NCBI GenBank assembly: GCA_946803715.1
Contig: CAMPET010000090.1
Coordinates: 7,626-23,889 of the forward strand
Reading direction: 5' to 3'
DNA from: Beroe ovata
Lineage: Eukaryota; Ctenophora; Nuda; Beroida; Beroidae
Length of the DNA stretch: 16,264 nt
In this document: positions 8,745 through 16,264 of the stretch, piece by piece
Position numbering within the stretch: position 1 is the stretch's first letter
Layout: the number at the start of each line of letters is the position of its first letter
Translations under genes and position numbers: made by a program
Notes under the pieces: generated by a model
Seen by the model: only the letters and a program-made list of their open reading frames with translations
What the model was told of the DNA's origin: nothing
The model's database searches: none

Positions 8745-8782
8745 GCCTTCGATGAACGCGCGCGCTAGAAACAGTGACGATA
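8745..8782 (+). repeat. Solo half-copy of the adjacent MITE arm
   Basis: GCCTTCGATGAA, a CG run, AGAAACAG and TAACATC occur here in the same order as in the right arm of the 8840-8958 element. About 38 bp match with small indels. It is a direct-repeat relic of the same family, 168 bp upstream. Confidence 0.6.
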
Positions 8783-8839
8783 ACATCCGGCAAAATTTCT
8801 CTGGAGTAATTGACAATTGTTCCTTCTACTTCTAGCTCT

Positions 8840-8958
8840 TGTCAGATTTTATCTGACCTCAGTTTCTCGCGCGCGGCGCGCGCGCCTTAAAATCGAAGGC
8901 CGAAATGTTTCGGCCTTCGATGAAGGCGCGCGAGAAACAGGTCAGGTAACATCTGACA
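8840..8958. mobile_element. MITE-like palindromic element with 9-bp flanking direct repeats
   Basis: About 119 bp folds almost entirely on itself. The tips are TGTCAGAT and ATCTGACA. Further in are GTTTCTCGCGCGC and its inverse, and the centre is a perfect 14-bp arm ATCGAAGGCCGAAA around TG (8892-8921). The left arm carries extra CG repeats. Perfect 9-bp direct repeats TCTAGCTCT lie at 8831-8839 and 8960-8968, directly at the tips, as a target-site duplication would. Long terminal inverted repeats with a 9-bp duplication resemble Mutator-like non-autonomous elements. No coding capacity. Confidence 0.65.
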
Positions 8959-9030
8959 ATCTAGCTCTAGCTCTGCAGTTATTATTTTCGACATGGACAA
9001 ATACGATGTTGTTTTCAATAACTATACACT

Positions 9031-9282
9031 TGCACTTTGTAGGATTTTACCCTACCGTCGGTGCGGCCGCGGTGCTTGTCTGGCGATGCTAGACCGCTCA
9101 CCGCTGATGCAAGCCGCGAAGCTTCAATAAGTCTGAGAATAAGTTTGCGCCGCGCGCGCGCAAAACGAAATTCTCGACAGGGTCTATCATCGATCGACAA
9201 GTCGGTGCGCGCGATTTTCAATCCGCCCCTTGCCAGGGATAAAATCCCGCCAGCAAGGGTAGGGTGAAATCCTACAACCTAC
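9031..9282. mobile_element. Second MITE-like element, about 252 bp, with 11-bp flanking direct repeats
   Basis: GTAGGATTTTACCCTACC (9039-9056) is inverted at 9258-9275 with one mismatch. The pair lies 7-8 bases inside perfect 11-bp direct repeats AACTATACACT (9020-9030 and 9283-9293). The interior is CG-rich with no ORF of note. The structure suggests a terminal-inverted-repeat DNA element. An 11-bp duplication is at the upper end for Mutator-like elements, so the assignment is tentative. Confidence 0.55.
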
Positions 9283-9380
9283 AACTATACACTACACAAA
9301 TTGAAACAATTAACTTGTCGATCGATGATACTGATAGACCCCGGCCCTATCGCATGTCGAGAATTTCGTTTCGCGCGCGC
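9150..9380. repeat. Long imperfect inverted repeat crossing the right end of the 252-bp element
   Basis: The left arm (about 9150-9202) reads a CG run, AAACGAAATTCTCGACA, then GGGTCTATC, then ATCGATCGACAAGT. The right arm (about 9313-9380) is its reverse complement with two insertions of about 14 and 6 bp. The right arm lies outside the 11-bp direct repeat, so this inverted repeat is separate from, and overlaps, the neighbouring MITE-like element. Confidence 0.6.
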
Positions 9381-9382
9381 CT

Positions 9383-9418
9383 GTGCGTGTGTGTGTATGT
9401 ATGTGTGTGTGTGTGTGT
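9383..9418. repeat. GT/CA microsatellite at the broken end of the LINE
   Basis: An almost pure GT dinucleotide run with a few interruptions ends at the single N at 9419. The LINE reading frame starts directly on the other side. Confidence 0.8.
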
Positions 9419-9419
9419 N

Positions 9420-11902
9420 ATCCTATAGTCACGATTTATGATGTTTCGGGAAACCCAAGCTATACACTTGTTAGCATCTTTGATACAGTTCCTAACCGTT
9501 TCATCCCATGCCAAATTCTTACTAACAAATAAACCCAAGTCCTTCTCAGAATCTACTTCTTTCAGGAGGACCCCATCTAAGAAATATTCGTTATGAGGGT
9601 TGTCATTGAAGTCTAAGTGCATCACCTTACACTTTTTGGAGTTGAATTTGAGAAGCCAAAGAGCCTCCCAATTTTCAAGCTTGCTCAAATCATCACAAAC
9701 TATATTCTTGTCACTGGCATTAGCTATTATTTTGAGGTCATCTGCAAACAATTTAGTAGTATTGATTATTCCTTCAGGCAGGTCGTTGATGAATAGCACA
9801 AAAAGTAGTGGCCCAAGGACAGAGCCTTGAGGAACACCTGAAAGAACTGGTCTAGAAGTGGAATAAGATCCGCGTACACTGGTTCTCATCGACCTGCCAT
9901 TCAGAAAATCTCTAACAATATCTAGAATTGGACCCTGTAGCCCCAACTTTTCTAATTTTATTATCAGCCTATAATGTGGAACAGAGTCGAAGGCCTTCCA
10001 AAAATCTAGATATATAATATCCACGGGATACCCAGCTTCTAACAAATTTAAAATAGTATCTACTGACTCTAACAAATTTGAGAAACAAGATTTCTTCTCT
10101 ACGAAACCATGCTGATCTTCTACGATTTTACCTTCAATGACATTTAAGATATATTTCCTCAAAAATTTCTCGTATATTTTACAAAGTATGCAAGTAAGGG
10201 ATACAGGCCTGTAATTCATAGGATCCAATTTAGAGTCTTTCTTATGCAAAGCTATTGCATTAGCTGTCTTCCAAATACTTGGAATCTTACATTCACTAAT
10301 ACACTTCTCGAATAGCACCATCAGGCATTGAATAAACTTAGAATTATCAGCCAAAATATGTAATAGCTTTGGGTGAACATTATCAGGTCCAAAACTTTTG
10401 TAAACATTTAGATTTTTCAACTCTTTAACAATTTCGGTACCTTCGATTTTTATGGGTATACAGTCTTCATCCCGATCAGAAGAGTAACAGCTTTGTGGAA
10501 GTGGACCATAAGGCTCCTGGACAAAAACCGATGCAAAAGCATCAGCAAAGCACTCAGCAGTCTCCAAGTCAGACTTGGTCAAGGAACCAAGCTGCTTGTC
10601 ATTCCTCAAAGCTGTCACAATTGATCTGACTTTTCTCCGACTACGTAAATACGAATAAAAAGCCTTGGAGTTATGTTTAAGATCATTGGTTATAGTCTTT
10701 TCATAACTTATCTTAGCTTTAACTTCTGTATCTTCATATAGACGCTGCTTACTGAGAGCTATATTCAGTTTCTCTACACTAGGAAATTCATCAAAAGATG
10801 CCCAAGCTTTATTCTTTGCCCTCAGTACTCTTTTGAGAGAGGAGTTAATCCACGGCATGTTGTAGTTATTGATAGCACTAGTGCTATCCTGCTCCATTTT
10901 GGGCACACAACCAGTTATCTTCATCAACTTACCATGAATTTCTCCCCAAATTTCGTCAACAGTCATATCATTAGTATCTTTACTAAAATTCCAATCTATG
11001 TCATGAGAAAACTTCAAAATCTCGCATCTATCAGTCTTAGCCCACTGTCTCTTACTATCATCAACACTTAGATCATGTTGTAGGTTAGGGTCGAAAATAT
11101 TAAGACTAACTATAATAGAAATGTGATCACTCTTTCCAAGTGGCTTAGAAATTTTAAACTCATTAACCAAAGAGCTATCAGAACAGAAAATTTGGTCAAT
11201 TGTACTCTCCTGAATTTTTCCATCCACCTTTCTTCTCCTTGTAACTTCATCAGTTATAAGCCAGGTTAAGCCTTCCTGGTGTACAATATTTAGTAAATTT
11301 TCTTGCAATGTTATTAATTTGTTAACAGAATGCATTGGGGCCACAACATTGCCTGACAGCCAAGATATGTTAGGGCAATTAAAATCCCCTAGAATTAGCT
11401 TTTCAACAACGTTCTCATAGCTAGATGAAGCTTTAGAGGAAAAAAATTCCAAGAATTTTTCGTTTTGGCTGTCATTCAATGATGCTGACCTGTATAAACA
11501 CCCTATCAAAACTTTACCAATATCAGTTTCTATGATTAAAGATGCTGAATCAATATCATTGTCGAAACTTCCTTCAACTACAGTTATGGAATTTCGAACA
11601 TATATGACAGACCCTCCACCATCACTTATAGTTCTGTTCTTACTTTTACTCCTATCTAATCTAAAATTTCTATTACCAAGAAACATATTATAGCCAGGAA
11701 TATCGATCTCAGCTTCCTCAAGGTTGTCATGAAAATGAGATTCACTTATACAAACTATATCAATACTTTCTGATTTCAGTGTTAACAGAAGCTCAGAAAG
11801 TTTTCCATATAAACCATTGGCATTTGTATAAAAAACTTGCAATGAATGTCTCTCTATTGAGTTCTTTACTTTACTCTTATATTCTTCGTCTGCTATTTCC
11901 AT
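9420..11902 (-). CDS. LINE ORF2: apurinic-like endonuclease and reverse transcriptase (incomplete)
   Basis: From ATG 11902 about 828 codons are free of stops. The N-terminal endonuclease (residues about 20-270) shows TNANGL, ISESHF, LGDFN and GKSDH, the metal and catalytic motifs of the exonuclease-endonuclease-phosphatase fold that nicks target DNA. The reverse transcriptase (about 480-800) shows NYRPVSLT, YLDFWKAFDSVPH, SGVPQGSVLGPLLF and FADD at 719-722, all catalytic motifs intact. It ends with SEKDLGLFVSKNLAW and NIINRDYR. The roughly 100-150 C-terminal residues usual in this clade are absent. Past the N at 9419 the frame reads through the microsatellite as Thr-His repeats to a stop at 9347, which I regard as accidental. 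Clade placement (CR1-like) rests on the PHD-bearing ORF1 and motif style. Confidence 0.93.
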
Positions 11903-11913
11903 CTGTTTGGCTT

Positions 11914-12750
11914 TTACTGCTTCTTGTTGTCTTGATTCTTGTTCTGAGACTGCTTCTCCTGCATCCTGTTTCTTCTCTGCTGCCTCATAAAAAACCTGGC
12001 TGCCCGGTCACTTTGACACAGATCCTCATTAATCCAATGAGGGCCACACTTGAAACCTTTGCCATCATTATGCCAATAGGTTGCTGCCTGTTCATGATTG
12101 AAGACCACTACTAGGGGTCTAGGAAGAGCTGAACCAGTTTCATCTCTCTTGAGCCTTCCAGCTCTAAAACAAGTCACAATTTCTGATTTTGACATGCCTA
12201 CCTTTTCTGAACAAAGATAGTCAATATCATGGTCTCTCTTCTGATGTCCATTGTAGGTCACTGGGGACTCAGGAATGTTTGAGATCACAACATTCTTACG
12301 TTTCTTTTTCCTCTCAAGTTCTTCAATGTTAAGGGTTTGACATACATTTTGAACTAATGCTGGAGCAGTAGCAGCAGCCAACATTTCCTTGTGACCACCC
12401 TGGACAATTTCTGAATAGGATTTCACCTCTTTCTTCAGGGCTTGTTGTGCAGACTTAGTTACTACAGCAAGTTCCTCCTTCAGTGAAGAAATCTCCTCCC
12501 TGATCATCAATCTCATGTTATCAGCTTCACCATGAAAAACACCAGTGATCTGAGTTACACACTGAACACATTTCCAGTTTGTGAGAAGCTTCACATGTTC
12601 TTTGGAGAGTCCAGTCAGATAAACACAATCAACATGAAACCACTTCTTGCAACCAGTGCAACATATCCACACTGAACCCTCAATAAACTTTCCACAACAA
12701 TCCACTTCAGGTTTCTTGTATGATTTTCTAGGTGTTGCATCAGTTGACAC
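11914..12750 (-). CDS. LINE ORF1: PHD-finger, coiled-coil, RRM-like protein
   Basis: About 278 codons. Residues 18-64 form a PHD-like zinc finger (C18/C19, C31-x2-C34, H39-x2-C42, C61-x2-C64, with the typical KWFHVDCV core). The first Cys pair is compressed, so one ligand may be absent. A coiled coil follows at about 75-120. Then KRKNVVISNIPES begins a domain like the RNA-binding core of LINE ORF1 proteins, with RPLVVVF near its end and a Lys/Gln-rich tail. Such proteins bind the element's RNA to form the ribonucleoprotein. The frame opens with GTG at 12750. A TAA lies about 21 bases further upstream, and no ATG occurs before about residue 79. The true start has therefore been lost, or lies in an upstream exon (AAACAG before the GTG resembles an acceptor). 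ORF2's ATG follows the TAA after 11 bases. Confidence 0.85.
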   Translation of the reverse strand: MSTDATPRKSYKKPEVDCCGKFIEGSVWICCTGCKKWFHVDCVYLTGLSKEHVKLLTNWKCVQCVTQITGVFHGEADNMRLMIREEISSLKEELAVVTKSAQQALKKEVKSYSEIVQGGHKEMLAAATAPALVQNVCQTLNIEELERKKKRKNVVISNIPESPVTYNGHQKRDHDIDYLCSEKVGMSKSEIVTCFRAGRLKRDETGSALPRPLVVVFNHEQAATYWHNDGKGFKCGPHWINEDLCQSDRAARFFMRQQRRNRMQEKQSQNKNQDNKKQ

Positions 12751-13017
12751 AGACTGTTTATACCTGCATTACTATTTCATTGCCTAGGACCAGTTGTTGG
12801 CGCCGCAAATTATTCTCAAAATTATTCTGAATTATTCTCGCTGGCGCTCGCCGCATCGCGGCTCGCGTCAGCTGGGCCTAGCATTAGGGTGGCCCTTTTT
12901 TCTAACTTTTTGAGGCTCTAGCCTTTTCTGGAAGATGTCGATGAGCTGATCACGAAGATGTCAAGCTTTTTGAAATTGGACAACGCCTTCCTTGTGCCAA
13001 ATGACATTTTCTTTTTA
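12751..13017. other. 5' flank of the LINE with ATTATTCT triplet and CG-rich patch
   Basis: ATTATTCT occurs three times at 12809, 12821 and 12831. It is followed by a CG-rich, partly palindromic patch (12840-12875, GCTGGCGCTCGCCGC/CGCGGCTCGCGTCAGC). On the plus strand a pyrimidine tract ending in CTAG at 12921 precedes a 34-codon open frame (12922-13026, motif LEDVDELITKMSSFLKLDN). This could be a small terminal exon, but nothing adjoins it. Confidence 0.35.
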
Positions 13018-13048
13018 GTCACGTGATCAGTCACGTGGGTCACGTGAC
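13018..13048. promoter_or_regulatory. Three tandem CACGTG E-boxes, one a perfect CLEAR motif
   Basis: GTCACGTGAT (13018-13027), GTCACGTGGG (13030-13039) and GTCACGTGAC (13039-13048) follow one another. The last matches the palindromic CLEAR decamer bound by TFEB/MITF-type bHLH-Zip factors in vertebrate lysosomal genes; the others differ only in the last one or two bases. They lie about 850 bp upstream of the first identified GGA exon. A promoter role is inferred. The cluster overlaps the end of the weak ORF at 12922-13026. Confidence 0.5.
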
Positions 13049-13898
13049 TCATCTGCTAGTACTTTTTGCGCGCGCGCTAATGTTCGCGCGCTGATTTCAG
13101 TATGTCCCAGGCATGCGCTATGATATTGATATGCAATGATTCTGAATTTTGATGATAATCCAACACACAGAATGTTTCAATGAAACAATTATAACAGACG
13201 TACAAATACAATAGGCTTAGGCTGCAGGCAATGACAGCCTCTGCAATTGATTGAGTGACGTACTCAAACATTGGTCGATTAAGATCAAAATGAAGTAACA
13301 TGGATTTGTACGGTGTCATGTGACCCAAAACACTGAATGCTCCACCCTTACAATAACAAGCATATGCGACAGTCTGAGCAACATGATCACATGGCCTGGA
13401 GACAAGGAGCATATACATTGTACAATGTACATGGAATAAAATTATACATTGCATTCTGAGAGTGCGCATGCTATGCTGAATATATCTCTTCAACCCCACA
13501 GAAGTTGAACTTGATGAAAGAAGTAGTCAAAGCTGCACAAGATCTATGTCGTTATTGATGGAGATAGTNAGAGGAAGCAAAACACTACTGCACTAGGTTC
13601 ACTACACTAGTCAATCAGGTATTGTTTTTTATGACCCAATAACCTGTATTTGTACACATCGGTCTTACTGTAGCAGAAAGGAAAATATGTGTACTTTACA
13701 GTGAAAACTACTTCAGATTGTGTGTTTTTTCCTTTGTATACATATAGGGGTAAGAATATTAGATCGTTTTGCAGAACCTATTCCAAGTCATCTTGAATGG
13801 CACTAAAATGGGGGTTTTCCTTGTTATTGCGCATCTAATTCAATTGTATAAAGTAGTGTCATATAAAGTAGTGTTTAATTAATGATTATTTCATGTAG
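13049..13898. other. Upstream region or 5' intron of the GGA gene
   Basis: A CG-rich patch (13067-13092) and a perfect 16-bp palindrome TACATTGTACAATGTA (13414-13429) are visible. A 140-codon minus-strand ORF (13499-13077) starts with GTG and lacks recognisable domains; I do not call it. The exon for the first helices of the VHS domain should lie here or further upstream but was not found. A single N is at 13569. Confidence 0.4.
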
Positions 13899-16057
13899 GA
13901 ACCAGATGGATCTTCTCGTGCCATAACTCTTCTGATTGGTAAAGTGCAAAGTCAAAATGAGCCAATCGCTTTGAGAGCAATTCATGTGATGGACCAGTGC
14001 TCTAAGTACTGTGGCAAGCCATTTCAGACTCAAGTGGGAAAATTCAAATTCCTCAATGAGCTGATAAAACTTGTCAGTCCTAAAGTAAGTATCAGTCAAC
14101 CTGTCACCTGTATGAGTTGTGAAAAACACATATCAAAAACACATTACTTATTCATTTAATGTGTTATTGTATAGGTTCCATCTTTGATATCTGAATATTT
14201 TTTCAGTATTCTGGAAATCAAACTCCAACTGCAGTAAGAAGTGCGATTGTTCAGCAACTGAAATTGTGGGCAACTGCTTTCAAGGACCAGCCAAAAATTT
14301 TGGAAGCTTACAATATGCTTGAAAAGACTGGCAATACCAAAATACAGGTAGTAAAAACCTACTGGGCTAAACATATGAACGGGATAAACCTGTGAAAATC
14401 ATCATGTATGAAGAATCTTTGAGATGATTTGATGATGTCATGATGAGTACAAGTGAATGAAACTCAAGAAGTAGGACACATTGATTATAAATGGAACCTT
14501 ACAGACCCCACTAAACAACTGACAGTTTCGGAATTAAAATTAATTTATGCTAAAACTCCTTCTTCAAATCTTCCTCAAATTTGATTGTAATAAGTCGTGT
14601 TGATAAGTTTTAAACTTATGAAGAATGGAAGTATGAGAAATGGGAAAAATTGATACTAACTACTACTTATACTACCGTATAAAGTTTTGTCTACCTTTTG
14701 ATAGCAAAGATACAATGTGGGATGGGTTCTCCAAAAATTAATCTAAAAATGTAACTTCGATCAGACTGTTAAGAAATCTGAGTTTGCCTACGCGGCTGGA
14801 GAGGATGCTGCTAAAGCAGCCCTTCTTGCATCTCTTCTGAAGAGCAAGAACAAGCAGGATTTAGAAACAGCGAATCAAATGATCAAGGTACCAATGACAT
14901 TTCAGTATCAAAATCACTTCAAGGGTCGGTAATTTCTGTATGTGAATATTATACATGATTGAATTTGGCAACTTGAGTTCAATATGATCAGGATATGGTG
15001 GCTGCAGAAGGACGGAAAGCTGAACAAGACATGGAGATGCTGAACCAGGTTGCAATGATACACAATAACGGACGTCTCCTTGCTGAAATGCTGAGCAGCT
15101 CCGACCACACCCACGATGAGTCGGCCCTCTTGGATGAGCTTCACAAGACCTGCGTGGATCTCCGACCTAAGCTATACCGTTTGGCCGGCCAACTATCTGA
15201 TAGGTTTGTACATATTTACAGAGTTAAACTGGCTGCATTTAAGCCGAAAGATGCGAGGATTTTATCAAGTTTCCCCTCAGCGCCCAATTGTCGTCTGTGG
15301 TTGATGCTGGCGAGACACTCAACAAAGCCATCGAGCAATACGAACAGCGGGGTGGTAAGGGTGTGCCTCCTCAAATCAGGGCCTACCAGCCCCCAGATAT
15401 GCAGACCTCCACTTCAAACTCAGACCAAGGTTGCTGTCTAATTTCCAAGTCCATTTGCTAGCATAACTATCAACTTCCTCCAGACTGGCTAATTTGATAA
15501 TTTCATAGCACTTAACGGGTTTAAAGAGGCGATCCTCTACTAGTAGGATTTCCAATCATGTCCACATAATGATATGTGGAGACGGTGGACTATGATTGTA
15601 TATCGTTATCATTATAGCAGGTGCTCCAGTCGTGGACATCGAAAGCACGAGTCTAATCAATCTGGAAGAGGAGGAGGGGGAAGTCGGAGCTGTCCCTGCT
15701 AGCGAAACTCTGTCCGCTGACGATTTTGACGATTTCCTCTCTTCTGTTTCTCTTGGCGGGAGCGCCAAGACGCTTGCGACAAGCCAGAAGGGAGCATCTA
15801 GCGAAATACCGGCGCCACTAACTGTCTCAACACCTAACATAGCCACAGCCACCCCAAACATAGCCACTGCCACCCAGTTTACAACCTCTACTAACGGTGC
15901 AGTAGACACAGCTCCATCGGGCTTGTTTGGTGGCATGACCGTGCAGCCTCCATCGCCAGCACAGGTGTGCACTACGAGCAATGTGCCGACTTCTTCCACT
16001 GAACTGGCTGATCCCTTTGGATTGCTGTCGCTGGGTTCTGAGTCGAGCTCTCCTCAG
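13899..16057 (+). CDS. GGA: GGA-family clathrin adaptor (VHS, GAT, hinge; partial at both ends)
   Basis: Six exons give 416 residues: 13899-14084, 14207-14347, 14765-14887, 14992-15203, 15281-15429 and 15621-16057. All are GT-AG with matching phases (0,0,0,2,1). GGAs are monomeric adaptors at the trans-Golgi. They bind sorting-receptor acidic dileucine tails through VHS, ARF-GTP through GAT, clathrin through the hinge and accessory proteins through the ear. Residues 1-109 are the VHS from its second helix onward (QVGKFKFLNELIKLVSPK is diagnostic; ILEAYNMLEKTG is its last helix). Residues about 125-240 are the GAT (ANQMIKDM, NNGRLLAEML, CVDLRPKLYRLAGQLSD). The hinge holds LINLE at 282-286, a fit to the clathrin box, an acidic ADDFDDFLSS, a TPNIATA repeat and DPF at 401-403. 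GAT plus hinge exclude a plain TOM1 protein, which is the main alternative. The donor at 16057/16058 leads towards an ear domain outside the window. The start exon is missing, and a small exon could hide in the 417-bp second intron. Confidence 0.92.
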
Positions 16058-16204
16058 GTCAGTAGAGTTGTCAAACTTCCCCAACTTAAAGTACTCGGCA
16101 AAACTTGCAATGGAGTTAACATTGCTGAACTTTCAATAGCATTGCATTGGAAGGATTTTATTTATTTCCTTCTCTGCTTGGATTTATATCGCGTACAGTG
16201 TACA

Positions 16205-16225
16205 CCCACACCCAAGCATAGACAC

Positions 16226-16257
<32 letters not shown>

Positions 16258-16264
16258 CCACACA
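16205..16264. repeat. CA-rich microsatellite at the window end
   Basis: ACACCC-type units pass into a nearly pure CA run from about 16221 to the edge. It lies in the GGA intron after the hinge exon. Confidence 0.85.

Larger units (their letters stand above)
9420..12750 (-). mobile_element. CR1-like non-LTR retrotransposon, 3'-truncated
   Basis: Two ORFs in LINE order (PHD-type ORF1, then endonuclease-reverse transcriptase ORF2) lie on the minus strand. The 3' end is missing: ORF2 stops abruptly after the palm/thumb region at the N at 9419, with no 3' UTR or tail. The 5' end is undefined because ORF1 has no ATG in frame before the upstream stop. Target-site duplications cannot be identified. 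The rest is free of internal stops, so the copy is young. Its ORFs are described separately. Confidence 0.85.

Noticed and set aside
8440-8793. 117-codon minus-strand ORF as zinc-finger first exon
   Set aside because: It overlaps the MITE half-copy and lacks a donor with the needed phase. The 8236-8075 candidate fits better, though it too is tentative.
9061-9267. Arg-rich ORFs on both strands
   Set aside because: They arise from CG-rich inverted repeats in the MITE-like element.
9347-9419. Thr-His repeat tail of the LINE ORF2 protein
   Set aside because: It is translated microsatellite and palindrome beyond an N, not part of the reverse transcriptase.
13077-13499. 140-codon minus-strand ORF upstream of GGA
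   Set aside because: It starts with GTG, has no domain, spans a perfect palindrome, and its composition (Cys/Tyr/Leu-rich) looks like read-through of non-coding DNA. Chance remains possible.
13502-13566. Candidate first VHS exon of GGA ending at GTNAG
   Set aside because: Splice-like ends are present, but no frame resembles the start of a VHS domain and one frame has stops.
15556-16084. Minus-strand ORFs opposite the GGA hinge
   Set aside because: Antisense shadows of the hinge exon, whose plus-strand frame has GGA motifs and correct splice phases.

Overview
This is a compact stretch of an animal nuclear genome. It has multi-exon genes with GT-AG introns of roughly 77-420 bp, a non-LTR retrotransposon whose first ORF carries a PHD finger, miniature inverted-repeat elements and CA microsatellites. 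GGA, pirin and a poly-C2H2 zinc-finger protein together point to Metazoa. The short introns and tight spacing would suit a sponge or another invertebrate with a compact genome, but the species cannot be fixed from the sequence.

Layout. (1) At 3-520, + strand, lie the last two exons of an unidentified Ser/Pro/Asp-rich protein, with a poly(A) signal at 752. (2) From 521 to 3900 is a gene-poor tract. It holds a short lysine-rich ORF (1405-1542, -), a dense cluster of TGCCACACT hairpins (1949-2102), another hairpin (2198-2275), a tRNA-like box A/box B pair (2331-2387, -), palindromes near 2846-3022, and a frameshifted LINE reverse-transcriptase relic (3047-3462, +). (3) At 3908-4801, - strand, is an uninterrupted pirin gene. 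(4) At 5318-8236, - strand, is a C2H2 zinc-finger gene that I assembled from up to eight exons. The splice phases agree, and three of the fingers are completed exactly by splicing. (5) From 8745 to 9380 is a CG-rich cluster of nested inverted repeats, including two MITE-like elements flanked by 9-bp and 11-bp direct repeats. (6) At 9420-12750, - strand, is a large part of a CR1-like LINE, with ORF1 (PHD, coiled coil, RRM-like) and ORF2 (endonuclease plus reverse transcriptase). ORF2 stops at a single N beside a GT microsatellite and so lacks its 3' end. (7) At 13018-13048 are three CACGTG E-boxes, one an exact match to the CLEAR decamer. (8) At 13899-16057, + strand, are six exons of a GGA clathrin adaptor (most of VHS, GAT, hinge). 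Its first exon was not found and its ear domain lies past the window end, which is a CA microsatellite.

The host genes have unrelated roles: trans-Golgi sorting (GGA), a nuclear metal-dependent cupin (pirin) and probable DNA binding (zinc finger). The one suggestive regulatory link is the CLEAR-type E-box triplet upstream of the lysosomal-sorting adaptor. I found no CRISPR array, rRNA gene, intact tRNA gene or convincing new multi-gene system. The most distinctive content is the palindrome and hairpin architecture. Single Ns at 1554, 2894, 9419 and 13569 look like assembly joins, and some lie at structural breaks.
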